Source of the DNA: Symbiodinium natans
Taxonomy: Eukaryota; Sar; Dinophyceae; Suessiales; Symbiodiniaceae
Direction: 5' to 3'
Length of the DNA stretch: 64,000 bases
Assembly: GCA_905221605.1 (NCBI GenBank)
Contig: CAJNDS010000429.1
Coordinates: 1 to 64,000 of the forward strand
The notes beneath the pieces were generated by a model. The model ran no database searches and was not told the origin of the DNA. It was given only the letters and a program-made list of their open reading frames with translations. Of this stretch, positions 9,611-18,996 are shown piece by piece; the stretch's first letter is position 1; each line of letters starts with the position of its first letter. The translations under genes were made by a program, and so were the position numbers.

Positions 9611-12600
9611 TCAATCGCCATCACGATGAGCGCAGTCTCTGCACCTCCGGAACGTTGTAGCTCTTCTTCGGCTCACATGCTCACAGTGACGACTTGTGTG
9701 ATACACATGACCCTGGCCTGTCATTACGATCTCGCCCCGTGTCGGATTTTGCACTTGCTGAAGTTCTTGCACTTGTGCAAGCAACTGTGTCTCTGACTCC
9801 TGAAGCCGAGTGTTCCACTCTCGTAGCCCTCTACATTCGGCTCCAAGCTGATTCGAAAGTTCTCGAAGTCTCTCAATCTCGCTTGCTCTCTCTCTCATGA
9901 TGTTCTCGGTGTGGTACTTGTAGAGAAAATGTCGCTCGTCTGTCTGGGTTTCAGCATCATCTCCCATGTTTGCTGCTGGTCGCCCATTTGTCTGCACTGG
10001 CTCGCTCACCCTTGTGAATCTCAGCCACAACGCACCTAAGCCCATGCAAACCATCACCACCAACACTGTCATGACAAATCGCCCGGTACCTGTTGTTGAA
10101 GTCATCGAGATACACACCATTTCCTCGCTCAACTCGCTTGCCATCCCACTCGAAGTGAGCGAAGCAATCACCAAGCCACGAATGGCCTGCTTTGCTCTGC
10201 CATTCATCTTCCCAGGCTCAAGGCGCTTCACTTGCTGAATTGCAATCTGCATTGTTCGCTTTTCTAGATACAGGTTGTACTCTGTCTCTCCAATTCTCTC
10301 ATGTGTGTACGCATCAACGACCTTCATGAGGTACATCAGGAATCGCATACGACTTCTTGTTAACAGCTTTGTGGACACATCAGCAGGATTGAGCTCACCT
10401 CTCAAATGCGAAACTTTAACTCGCCCATTCATCACATGTTGTTGTACCCACAATACACGACATGAAAGGTGACGGATTCTACCAACACCAGATCTCATCC
10501 ACACTTGTCGGCCTGCAGAGCTATCCATATGCAACTCAATCGGCAATGCTTCAACCTCAATCTCCAACATGGTGCACAGGACAACTTGCAGCAACATGCA
10601 GTCTGCTAAAACGCCTGCACTCGCATATAGCTCGGCTTCTGCACTCGAAAGTGCAATCGTTCTTTGGGACCTGCACGACGTATAAATAACGTTTCCTTGC
10701 AAAGCCACAACTCCAGAGCTCACACTTTTCCGATCTCCCTTCTGGGAGGCCCAATCACTGTCAGAGAAGGCTTCCAGAACCCACTCGCGATCATACTCGT
10801 GGCCTAACAGACCACCTTTCTCAGGCGTCATGAGCAATCCCTGGTTTGTAGTCGCTCCTAGATACTGCACCAAATGTCGCAACATTCGAAAATCTCGCAT
10901 GCTCGGACTGCTCATTCTTTGCGAAAGGAAACGGATACTGTTCTGGGCTTCGATTAAGTCAGCTGACATATAAAGCAGAACGCCTATGCATGTACGAAAT
11001 ACTGCAGTTTTCTGCACGTCCAAAGCTGAACTCACATCGATTTCGGTATATCCTGGCATCAGAGGGCACTTCTTGTTGCACATGTGAGGTTCCAGATCCA
11101 TAAGCTCCATAAGCCTTTCAACATGTTTTGGATGTGGGGTAATGGTCAGGGTGTTTCCCTCACCCAACACATGCAACCTCTTCAAAAATGTCATAGTGTC
11201 TCCGGGCTTCTCCAAAAGCTGACATGAAACCTTGAAGTGCTTCTCCATGGCGGGTTTAAAATCTTGCTTCACAGCTGCTCGCTTCCCCAAGAACTCGATG
11301 TCATCCACATGTGTTTGCAAGAAAACTACACCATGAGGAGTGTTGCAGCGAAAAGCACTCGGATACGCAGCGCAAGCTGTAGCATTCACATCGGTTTCTA
11401 GGCATTGGCTCAGCTTCCGATGCCACTTCGCTGTCCCATCACGCTGTCCTGGCAGAAGTCTTCCCAAAAGAAATTTCCTTGCTCTCCCATCAGGGTCCTG
11501 ATAGCTCACTTCAGTTGCCACCTCCTGCTCAACCATGAGGAATGCGTCTGACACATCCATCGATCCCAGCACCCAGTCTCCATCCCGGGCCTGCAAGTAC
11601 GTGTAAAGCGAAGGTAAAACCTTGGTCATCAATGCGCTGCTAGCCGGCGCATACAAACCTTCTCGCTCAGGATTCAACCAATTGTATTCTCGAGCTACGT
11701 ACCTACTGCGCCGAAGCCACACTGGGCGCATGACCTTGGTCACAGGATCAGGCATTGTTTTCTCCCGCCACGTTCGCACCATCTTGGTGCTGAGCTGCTT
11801 GGGGTTTTCGCGACCAACCAGCGGTCCCTCTTTCGAGTCTGGCGGAAGTAGCACCTTCATATCTGTCAGCCGCTTGAGTTCGTACTCATCAGCCAATCTG
11901 TCCAACGCAGCTAGCGCAGATTCATCCAAGCACGGCGCATGTTCTGTGTCTCGAGGAAACACCAGCTGCGCCTCAACGTTCTCCCAGTCGATTTCTTCAT
12001 ATCGCTCTGCCTCGATTGAATGATCATACTCTTCCAGGTCATCGAGCTCTTCGGGAGACAAGGTCCACTCGATGGCCTCATCTTCATGTTCATACTTGTT
12101 GTCGCTGATCTGGCACACACAAGCAAACTCCAGTCGATTGACTTCATGTCTCACCTTCGGTGCCTTGGGGCTTCTAGGATTTTCACTCAACCCAGTAGCC
12201 ACATCACTAGCTGCCTGTTCTGCTGTTCTCGTCCTTGAAGCCATGGCCTCATCTGGCACAAGCTCACTGGACGACCCAGTACTCGGCAGTGACATCGACG
12301 TATCGCTGGTTTCACTCCTGCTGTGAATCATAGGCATCTCAGTGGTCCCCGCCTCGGCCGGCATCTCAGGCTCCTCAACATCGCTGGTCCTTCTGCTTTC
12401 GCCTGAGCTGCTGACCCGTTCTGATTCTTCGCCAGCTCCAAGCAATGCAGGACTAGGTGCAGGATTAGGAGTCGGGGCTGCCACTTGAGGTGCCACAATC
12501 CGCTTGTTCACCACCAGCTTGCCACCCAAACTAGCAAAGCCATGTTCCCAAGGAGCCAAAGTCACCTCTCCACAGCGCTCAAGACTCCAACGGTCCTGCT

Positions 12601-15600
12601 CCACCAATCGTCGCACCGATCTCGTCAAGAACAAACCCTGGTCTGTTGCAATGATGTGTGTATCATTCTGGGCTGTTTTCCCAAGCCATACTCCTTTACA
12701 CCATCTCGCCCCAGCCTTGGCACTTATGCGAAGGTATCCAAGCACTACCTCTCCATAACAACAGATTCGCCCCACATACTGACTCGCAGTCACTCGCTCA
12801 AAAGCTGTCAACGAATGTTGCACTACAAATCTGTTGTGAATCCAAGCTGAATGCACCAAGCACCACATGTAGAAAGGGTGCAAACTCCCGAACACCACTC
12901 GGCCTTCTGCACCACAATTGGCTTCCACTTGCGAAACCATGACACCTGCATGTGCTCTTATGCCCTTCCATGCCTGCTCTACTGCACCATTGGCCTCGTG
13001 ATCTTCCACCGGAGTTGTAACACTGCGAACCTTAATACCCAGTTGTCTGCATGCTCGCTCTGCACTTCGAACCACTGCCTTGATAGCCGGCTCACCGTCG
13101 GATTTGAAGCAAACCTCGCGATGTCCCAACCATGCCACAAATCTTGTCAACTCTGTCGTGAGATACGAAAGGCTTTGACCACCCTTGCTCATCGAAGGAA
13201 TCACATGAACAGCCTTAGAATGCCGATCGTGAACCACCAGGACTGTCAGAAGATGTTCCTCTGTCTCCTGTCGCTTGCAGAACCCAAAGTCCACACTAAC
13301 CACTGACTCTGAAGTGTGTGCATGGTCCAAATCATGATGAGCATCCTGTCTGCCCCTGTGAGCCACACAGAGTCCACACCAGCTTCTGTAGGGCTGGTGG
13401 GTGATATTGTGAGTCGCCACCTGCTCGGGAGTCGGATTTCCCGGCTCAGTCACACCACGAGGCTTCCTTTCTGAGTCACCAACTGCTGCAGCCACCGCCT
13501 GGTGCTCTGCCAACAAAGCATGTTCCTGGATGTGGCGTCGCAGTCGCTCTAGACATTGCTTCTTGCTCCCTCGCTTTGTCAATCCAAGAGCAACGCAACC
13601 TGCTCTCAAGGCCTGCAGTGTCGAGTTCAGGTCCAAACGGACCCCATCAATCTCAACCTCATTGTCGGCAAGTGGGACATGTCGCTGCTCTACAGGTACT
13701 TCGGCTTCATCAGGAGCTGCGGGTACTGCTTCGGCTTGCTCAGGCTCCTGACTTTCATCAACCACACCAACACCTGCATGAAGACTAACACCATGCCTTG
13801 GCATTGCTTCACCGGGCTCAGCGTCAAACTCGAAACCAAGCTCTTCGGGGCTTACTTCGTGATCGTGCGCAATGGTCATCACCAGCTCGATGTTCTGAGG
13901 ATTAGGCAAGCCCGCTTCGTAATCGTCCAACTTGCTGATGTCCTCACAGAACTCTATCAAGTCCCAACCTTGCCCCACTCGCTTCACAAGTGTTGTTCGC
14001 CTCCACAGCAACGACTGCAGAGGAAGCAAGGTCGTGTTGATGTAGTTGGCGCTGAAGCCGCACCTGGCATAAACTGCTTCACCTACTTGCACCAAAGACC
14101 CATCAGTCGGCAGATTTGCAAGCACTGATCGCAAAGTGATGGCTCGCACATGGAGTCGCTCATCAGTTCCCGTCCTGGCTTGCTCCAACATTCGGATTGA
14201 ACCCTGAACTGCCAAACTGTTTCGCCTGAACTCCACTGGAACAGCATGATCTTCACATCCAAGCTGAAGTTGATCATTCCATTTTCGCACCTCAAACCCA
14301 GCTTTGTAAAGACGCCCCAGACAAAGAAGTGGATTGTTGACAGGAGCGATGATGAAATTTTCTTTGAAGCACATGTCACCCAAGGTAACCTCTGCTACTC
14401 GGACCTGTGCAACAGGAAGATCATTCCCTTGTGCATCCACGAAGGTATGTCCTGAGTCGCCTGCTGGTTTGCCAATCGAGGCAAAACGAAGAGGCAATGC
14501 GCTATGGTCGGCTCCCGAGTCCAAAATCAACTCTATATCTCCACATTCTGTCCACTGTTCATCGTTGTCGCTGTAAGACATGTCGTACTGCTCTACCATG
14601 CGAACACTCCCTTTGTAACACTCATCTTGACTCGTCAAATCAAAGAATGCAAAGGCTCTGGGTGCACTAGAGGACTGCAAAACCCTTCTGATTGCTCCTG
14701 CCTGGGACGCCGAGGACTGCGAAACCGAGCTGCTTGCTGCTGCGCTTGTCTGTTGTTGCGTATTGGGCTCATCTGACTCTGTAACAGCACGAACAGCACC
14801 ATCTCGCTTGGCTTGCCAACAATCCTTTTTCCAATGTCCCGGCTTCCCGCAGTACAGACAGTTCCCTTTCGGCACTTTGTCCTGGCCCTGCCCTTTAGCT
14901 TTGCCCTTGTCAGCTGAAGCTTTTCCAGAACCCGATTTGTCACCCTTGCCCTTGCCTTTGTTTGTCCTATCATCTTTGTGGCCTCCTTTTGTTCCATCGC
15001 CCTTCTTTCCTTTGTAGTCACCCTTTTGGTTGTTTTTGGTCCACCACTTACCTTTGCCCTTGGAAACCAAATCTATTTCCATAGGTTGAGGACCATTGTA
15101 GACAGCACCGACGCCAAACTCTTGCTGGATCTTCGAAGCATTGTACACATGCGACACAGTCTCAAAAGACAGCACGCGTTCTCGCACTTCTGCATAGGTT
15201 GAAGACTCAGACATGGAAAGCTGAACTTGTTGTCGCACATGTGCTGGCAAAGCTTTAGTGAGGATCCCCAGCATCATTTCGTCCTGCACCGCCTTGCCCG
15301 AGGACTTGCGAAACTCTTCGGCTAACCGATCTAGCCCTTGTATTTGTTCGAGATACGATCTATCCTTCGAAAACGAAGGAAAACTCATCAACGCTGTCAT
15401 GATCCCCAGACTCCTCTGCTTGGTGTGGGGGCTATAAAGATTTACAAGTTGTCGCCAGACCTCATAGCCATGCTGCTCGCTAGTCGCCCGCAGAACTTGA
15501 AGAGCTCTGCCTTTCAAAATGCCACATAAAATCGAGTACAACTGCTTGCTTCGGACCTTAGCTTCATCAGTCCATGCACTCAATACAGTGGCCTTCCCAA

Positions 15601-15895
15601 GCTTAGTGGCCTCGAGGTCCTCTAGGTCTGTACGAAACATCTCATCGCCATAATACAGCCATGCCTTGAACGCCATCGAAAAATCAGCCCACTTTGTCTG
15701 GTCATCTTCGACTGTGCCACCACCAAAGCTGTCTGGACACTTACAGACTTTGGAGGCTTCCGAGAATCCAGCCCTTCCTGTGCCCTTGCTGCTCTGCGAA
15801 GCTCTCTCGGCTGCCAGAGCCGCTTTCGAGGCACTCTCGGCTGCAGCTGTTGCTGCCCTCACAAGATGAGCAACATCTTCTGGGGTCAAGGCCAT
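9611..15895 (-). CDS. Gag-Pol polyprotein, copia class, 2094 residues
   Basis: Single frame from ATG at 15895 to stop at 9611. Order by residue: Gag (about 50-250); basic Gly/Lys linker; CCHC zinc knuckle C346, C349, H354, C359; aspartic protease DSGA at 459-462; a SAP-like motif (about 755-790); integrase zinc module H829, H833, C840, C843; integrase core D869, D933, E973; reverse transcriptase with MDVSDAF (D1447) and HVDD (D1531, D1532) in place of the usual YVDD; RNase H D1712/D1714, E1753, D1791, D1839. All catalytic residues are present. An unusual C-terminus follows: membrane-like segment about 1939-1960, coiled coil about 2000-2050, and a His/Cys cluster H2063 to C2088. Gag and Pol are fused in one frame, as in many copia elements, so the Gag:Pol ratio must be set by another route. 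Confidence 0.96.
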   Translation of the reverse strand: MALTPEDVAHLVRAATAAAESASKAALAAERASQSSKGTGRAGFSEASKVCKCPDSFGGGTVEDDQTKWADFSMAFKAWLYYGDEMFRTDLEDLEATKLGKATVLSAWTDEAKVRSKQLYSILCGILKGRALQVLRATSEQHGYEVWRQLVNLYSPHTKQRSLGIMTALMSFPSFSKDRSYLEQIQGLDRLAEEFRKSSGKAVQDEMMLGILTKALPAHVRQQVQLSMSESSTYAEVRERVLSFETVSHVYNASKIQQEFGVGAVYNGPQPMEIDLVSKGKGKWWTKNNQKGDYKGKKGDGTKGGHKDDRTNKGKGKGDKSGSGKASADKGKAKGQGQDKVPKGNCLYCGKPGHWKKDCWQAKRDGAVRAVTESDEPNTQQQTSAAASSSVSQSSASQAGAIRRVLQSSSAPRAFAFFDLTSQDECYKGSVRMVEQYDMSYSDNDEQWTECGDIELILDSGADHSALPLRFASIGKPAGDSGHTFVDAQGNDLPVAQVRVAEVTLGDMCFKENFIIAPVNNPLLCLGRLYKAGFEVRKWNDQLQLGCEDHAVPVEFRRNSLAVQGSIRMLEQARTGTDERLHVRAITLRSVLANLPTDGSLVQVGEAVYARCGFSANYINTTLLPLQSLLWRRTTLVKRVGQGWDLIEFCEDISKLDDYEAGLPNPQNIELVMTIAHDHEVSPEELGFEFDAEPGEAMPRHGVSLHAGVGVVDESQEPEQAEAVPAAPDEAEVPVEQRHVPLADNEVEIDGVRLDLNSTLQALRAGCVALGLTKRGSKKQCLERLRRHIQEHALLAEHQAVAAAVGDSERKPRGVTEPGNPTPEQVATHNITHQPYRSWCGLCVAHRGRQDAHHDLDHAHTSESVVSVDFGFCKRQETEEHLLTVLVVHDRHSKAVHVIPSMSKGGQSLSYLTTELTRFVAWLGHREVCFKSDGEPAIKAVVRSAERACRQLGIKVRSVTTPVEDHEANGAVEQAWKGIRAHAGVMVSQVEANCGAEGRVVFGSLHPFYMWCLVHSAWIHNRFVVQHSLTAFERVTASQYVGRICCYGEVVLGYLRISAKAGARWCKGVWLGKTAQNDTHIIATDQGLFLTRSVRRLVEQDRWSLERCGEVTLAPWEHGFASLGGKLVVNKRIVAPQVAAPTPNPAPSPALLGAGEESERVSSSGESRRTSDVEEPEMPAEAGTTEMPMIHSRSETSDTSMSLPSTGSSSELVPDEAMASRTRTAEQAASDVATGLSENPRSPKAPKVRHEVNRLEFACVCQISDNKYEHEDEAIEWTLSPEELDDLEEYDHSIEAERYEEIDWENVEAQLVFPRDTEHAPCLDESALAALDRLADEYELKRLTDMKVLLPPDSKEGPLVGRENPKQLSTKMVRTWREKTMPDPVTKVMRPVWLRRSRYVAREYNWLNPEREGLYAPASSALMTKVLPSLYTYLQARDGDWVLGSMDVSDAFLMVEQEVATEVSYQDPDGRARKFLLGRLLPGQRDGTAKWHRKLSQCLETDVNATACAAYPSAFRCNTPHGVVFLQTHVDDIEFLGKRAAVKQDFKPAMEKHFKVSCQLLEKPGDTMTFLKRLHVLGEGNTLTITPHPKHVERLMELMDLEPHMCNKKCPLMPGYTEIDVSSALDVQKTAVFRTCIGVLLYMSADLIEAQNSIRFLSQRMSSPSMRDFRMLRHLVQYLGATTNQGLLMTPEKGGLLGHEYDREWVLEAFSDSDWASQKGDRKSVSSGVVALQGNVIYTSCRSQRTIALSSAEAELYASAGVLADCMLLQVVLCTMLEIEVEALPIELHMDSSAGRQVWMRSGVGRIRHLSCRVLWVQQHVMNGRVKVSHLRGELNPADVSTKLLTRSRMRFLMYLMKVVDAYTHERIGETEYNLYLEKRTMQIAIQQVKRLEPGKMNGRAKQAIRGLVIASLTSSGMASELSEEMVCISMTSTTGTGRFVMTVLVVMVCMGLGALWLRFTRVSEPVQTNGRPAANMGDDAETQTDERHFLYKYHTENIMRERASEIERLRELSNQLGAECRGLREWNTRLQESETQLLAQVQELQQVQNPTRGEIVMTGQGHVYHTSRHCEHVSRRRATTFRRCRDCAHRDGD

Positions 15896-16060
15896 GACCT
15901 GTAACTGTCCAACAGTTCAAGCCAGCCAATCTCGCAAATCGCCCAAAATACAGCAGCTGAAAACTATGGCTCAAATCACGGCTCTAGACTACAAAACAAG
16001 GCTTCCAAAGCCTGGACGAAAACAAAGTCGTGTCTCGAAGCCCTGGGCTTTTCCCAGTGG
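15896..16060 (-). other. Retrotransposon 5' leader
   Basis: Between primer site and start codon. Minus strand includes a GGGAAAAGCCC stem-loop-like sequence next to the primer site. No other gene seen. Confidence 0.75.
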
Positions 16061-16071
16061 CTCCGCTACCA
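16061..16071 (-). promoter_or_regulatory. tRNA primer-binding site
   Basis: Minus strand TGGTAGCGGAG abuts the 5' LTR with no spacer. It is complementary to a tRNA 3' end CUCCGCUACCA. The acceptor pattern resembles initiator-Met tRNA, the usual copia primer, but the host tRNA is not in this window. Confidence 0.75.
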
Positions 16072-16194
16072 TGAAAACTTTTGTAAAGCCACAAAGCGCC
16101 TGCAGTCAAAACTCGGTTGAAACAACTGTACACTAACAAAACGTGTTTGACTATGTTCAAGACACATGGCTTACAATAGCGGAAAGGTTTGTCA
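16072..16194 (-). repeat. 5' LTR (right copy)
   Basis: Identical to 9016-9138. Should contain the element promoter; no TATA-like sequence is obvious. Confidence 0.96.
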
Positions 16195-16199
16195 GTTTC
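16195..16199. repeat. Target-site duplication, right copy
   Basis: GTTTC followed by CGAGAGCTCC, exactly the sequence that follows GTTTC in the uninterrupted units. Confidence 0.95.
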
Positions 16200-16362
16200 C
16201 GAGAGCTCCAGTTTCACTTCCTTTAGAGCTGAGACCCCCGAAAGCTCCAGGCTTTACCTTCTTTTAGGGCACCCGAAGGCTGTAGGCTTCTCCTCCTTTA
16301 GGGCCCCCAAAAGCTTTAGACCCTCGAGAGCTCCAGGCTTCCCTTCCTTTAGGGAGGGCTCA
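16200..16362. repeat. 34-bp satellite, start of unit 2
   Basis: Degenerate satellite (TTTAGGGCACCCGAAGGC and similar) leading into core 1. The same ~165 bp precede core 1 in every unit. Confidence 0.9.
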
Positions 16363-16549
16363 CCCACAGCGATTCACTTGCTCCAAGGCTTCCAGCAGGG
16401 TTTCGGCTAATTTAGCGTATGTCGCTCTTAGCAGCACATGACAGAATCCCAGTGCATGTGTTTTGCGGTGCCACGCTCCAGGCTTCAGCTGGTTTCGGGC
16501 TGTGAGCGTCAAATCCAATAGTGCTTTGTGAGCAATATTCACTGCTTGC

Positions 16550-17485
16550 TTGATACAGCAATTTCCACTTTGGCATGTACTTCTTCGTAGTTCTTTTGCA
16601 GCAATGTGGCATATTGCTACACGCGCCATGCGTTCTTCCGCCATGCGGCGCATACCTTTGGTATCTTTGGCACCCATTGTTCTTTTGCTCTTCAAGCTTA
16701 TGTGCAAGTGGCGGCAGCGTGCGAAAAGGGGATTGCAGAAGTGGATTGTGACAGAGTACCGCTGGCCACGAGTGGAGGATCACGTTTGTTTGGACATAGA
16801 CCTACCAGCAGCTGAGTGCAGTGATCTGGCAGATCCGGCACATGCTGCTTTGGCAGGGAATTTGGAATTCATGCAAACGTTTGGAGCCAAGATCGCCGAG
16901 GGTGTTGATGGATACCTTGCATCGACGTGGGTTCATCGGAACCTTGGGTTGGCTCATCACCAAATCACCCTGGTTGCATGGGGAAGTCCGCACATGGAAC
17001 TGTCAGATGGAACCTATAGCAAGAAAAAAGCTGGAGCAGCTGCCTGCGAGAAAGCTTGTGTGTTCCAAAGCTTATGCAAGCAATTTCGGCACAGCTTCGT
17101 GTTGATTTTATTTGCTGGGCATGGCGTCCATCCTGTTCAAGCAGGAAGCGGCGAAGCAGTCTTGGCTCTTCCTGCTCTACTGGAGTTTGTCTTTGGAAGA
17201 CCACGCCAGTACTACCCTCGGCATAGTAAAGGGTCACTACGTTCGAAAGGTTTGGCGCAAGTACAAGCTTTGCTGCGAGTACCTCTCACATGGACTGGTT
17301 CGGTGCCTTGGACGAGCTGCATTCAAGCCTCCAGCAATCCCAACCAGGATGGATGTGTTGGTCAAATGCTGAATGTGTATAAACTGGTGTCATTGCTGGC
17401 GAAACAGGATGGGCACATTCTGTTTTTGGGAGAAGAGCGAGCAGATTTTAGCGCATGTTGTGCGGCGTATCATCACTTGAAATAG
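16550..17485 (+). CDS. Core 1 open frame, 311 codons (unit 2), unknown
   Basis: Copy of the 3870 frame. It differs by V/D, C/V, Q/K and W/L replacements and by synonymous third-position changes. The Q to K change (AAGCAAAAAGC to AAGAAAAAAGC) is private to unit 2. Same doubts as for unit 1. Confidence 0.35.
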   Translation: MIQQFPLWHVLLRSSFAAMWHIATRAMRSSAMRRIPLVSLAPIVLLLFKLMCKWRQRAKRGLQKWIVTEYRWPRVEDHVCLDIDLPAAECSDLADPAHAALAGNLEFMQTFGAKIAEGVDGYLASTWVHRNLGLAHHQITLVAWGSPHMELSDGTYSKKKAGAAACEKACVFQSLCKQFRHSFVLILFAGHGVHPVQAGSGEAVLALPALLEFVFGRPRQYYPRHSKGSLRSKGLAQVQALLRVPLTWTGSVPWTSCIQASSNPNQDGCVGQMLNVYKLVSLLAKQDGHILFLGEERADFSACCAAYHHLK

Positions 17486-17645
17486 TGATCATCAGAAAAA
17501 ATGGTTGCAGTGCTGCGTGTTGATGTCAGAAAATAACAGCCACTACTAGCTGACATCTTCGCAAATGCCATTCTGGTAATTATGCAGCTTCTATCGTAGA
17601 AACCCACGGTCAAGATACAGCTTCGGCGAATCGAATCAAGCAGCC

Positions 17646-18038
17646 AGGTCTCACCTTTTTTAGGCCCCCCCCCCCCCCACCCGGAGCTACGGGCTTCACC
17701 TCCTTTAGGCCCCTGCCGAGAGGTCCAGGTTTCACCTCCTTAAGGCCCCCCCGGAGAGCTCCAGGTTTCACCTCCTTTAGGCACCCCTGAGAGCTCCAGG
17801 TTTCACCTCCTTTAGCCCCCCCGAAATCACCCCCTTTAGGCCCCCCCAAAAAGCTCCAGGTTTCACCCCCTTAGCCCCCCAAAACCTCCTTTAGGCCCCT
17901 TCGAGAGCTCCAAGTTTCACCCGAGAGAGCTCCCACCTCCTTTAGGTCCCTGAAAGCTCCTGGTTTAGGCCCCCCCGAGAGCTCCACACCTCCTTTAGGC
18001 CCCCCGAGAGCTGCAGGTTTCACCTCCTTTAGGCTCCC
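17646..18038. repeat. 34-bp satellite spacer between cores (unit 2)
   Basis: As in unit 1, with two additional 34-bp units. Core 1 tail just upstream lacks one T (GCCATTCTGG). Confidence 0.9.
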
Positions 18039-18065
18039 CGAAGATCAAGCTCCACGCAACACTCT

Positions 18066-18470
18066 GTGTTCCAGCAGCATTTTCCGTTGCAGTATCAGTC
18101 ATGTAGTCATGACACTACAACATGGCCTGAACCGAACAGTACATTAAGAAGTACAGAGTTAAATATGCCGCAGCCTTGCACCAACCACTTTATGGAGCAC
18201 CGGAAAATGTCACGTGCACTGGACGCCCTTGGCGTTGCGCTGCAGTCAACCGCAAGGGAACCACTGATGCTGGAGCGCTTTGGCAGAGTGGTTCCCATGC
18301 TATTTGCAAAGGATGACTGGGAAAGCGACGATCCATTTCATTTGGATAACGGTGAACGTGACCAAGTGCATGATCAGCTTCGGCAGCTGCATACTGAACG
18401 TGCTGCCCTTCTTTGCTCATGCAGATGGCTGTCTACAAAGGTTGAGTTGCTCAAAACAATGATTTTTTAG
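18066..18470 (+). CDS. Core 2 exon-like frame a (unit 2), unknown
   Basis: Same predicted protein as 5318-5722; no replacement found. Confidence 0.4.
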   Translation: MFQQHFPLQYQSCSHDTTTWPEPNSTLRSTELNMPQPCTNHFMEHRKMSRALDALGVALQSTAREPLMLERFGRVVPMLFAKDDWESDDPFHLDNGERDQVHDQLRQLHTERAALLCSCRWLSTKVELLKTMIF

Positions 18471-18571
18471 CAAACCATGACAGTTTCTGTAAATCAATCC
18501 ACTCGTAAGCACATAAGTTAGTGTTTCCCAAAGCTCTGTGGCTTTTAGAGAATATACGGGGATGATAGGCT

Positions 18572-18916
18572 GTGAAGATTCCTGGACTACTCTTTGAAAA
18601 CGGCCAGGTCAATAAGATGGAGCAGCAATGGCTCTGCGACAGCGGAACATGCATGCTGGCACTGAATGTCGACGCCGTGTTTGAGCTCTTGTACGAAGTC
18701 CATGTTGAGCAAGACGTTTCCATCGAAGACATCCTAAACGTCATCTTTGACAGCACCGAGCAAATCCAGCGAATGCTCAGCAAGCTGGAGAAAGAGGATG
18801 ACCCTCAGATGGACGCGATCCTGGACATGTGCCTAGCTACTATGGATCAACGTCAACAACGAAGGGTATTGCAGAGGTTGGTGAATGCCTTTAGTATGTA
18901 TGAATATGTCGACTAG
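18572..18916 (+). CDS. Core 2 exon-like frame b (unit 2), unknown
   Basis: Same as 5824-6168 except one F/L change before the first ATG (CTATTC to CTACTC), in the part likely to be intronic. Confidence 0.5.
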   Translation: MKIPGLLFENGQVNKMEQQWLCDSGTCMLALNVDAVFELLYEVHVEQDVSIEDILNVIFDSTEQIQRMLSKLEKEDDPQMDAILDMCLATMDQRQQRRVLQRLVNAFSMYEYVD

Positions 18917-18996
18917 ACAACATCCGAGGAAAAAAGGCAAGCTGGCACAGATCTTCCCTACACAAAAACAGGGTCGAAAGGTATCACATAAGAAGC

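Larger units (their letters stand above)
9016..16194 (-). mobile_element. Intact Ty1/copia-class LTR retrotransposon
   Basis: Element of 7179 bp in minus orientation, bounded by 123-bp direct repeats that begin TG and end CA and by a 5-bp target duplication. The order 5' to 3' on the minus strand is LTR, tRNA primer site, 176-bp leader, one gag-pol frame, 472-bp trailer with two hairpins, short purine tract, LTR. Protease, integrase, reverse transcriptase, RNase H is the copia order. The two LTRs are identical over all 123 positions and the frame has no stop, so insertion is recent and the copy may still be mobile. It sits in the terminal satellite of tandem unit 1. Confidence 0.97.

Noticed and set aside
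9694..15200. Many plus-strand frames of 60-190 codons across the retrotransposon
   Set aside because: Mirrors of the minus-strand gag-pol frame, which has all catalytic motifs.
9016..16194. Endogenous retrovirus with an envelope gene
   Set aside because: Domain order is copia (integrase before reverse transcriptase). The membrane segment in the tail is single, short and fused to Pol, without envelope features.
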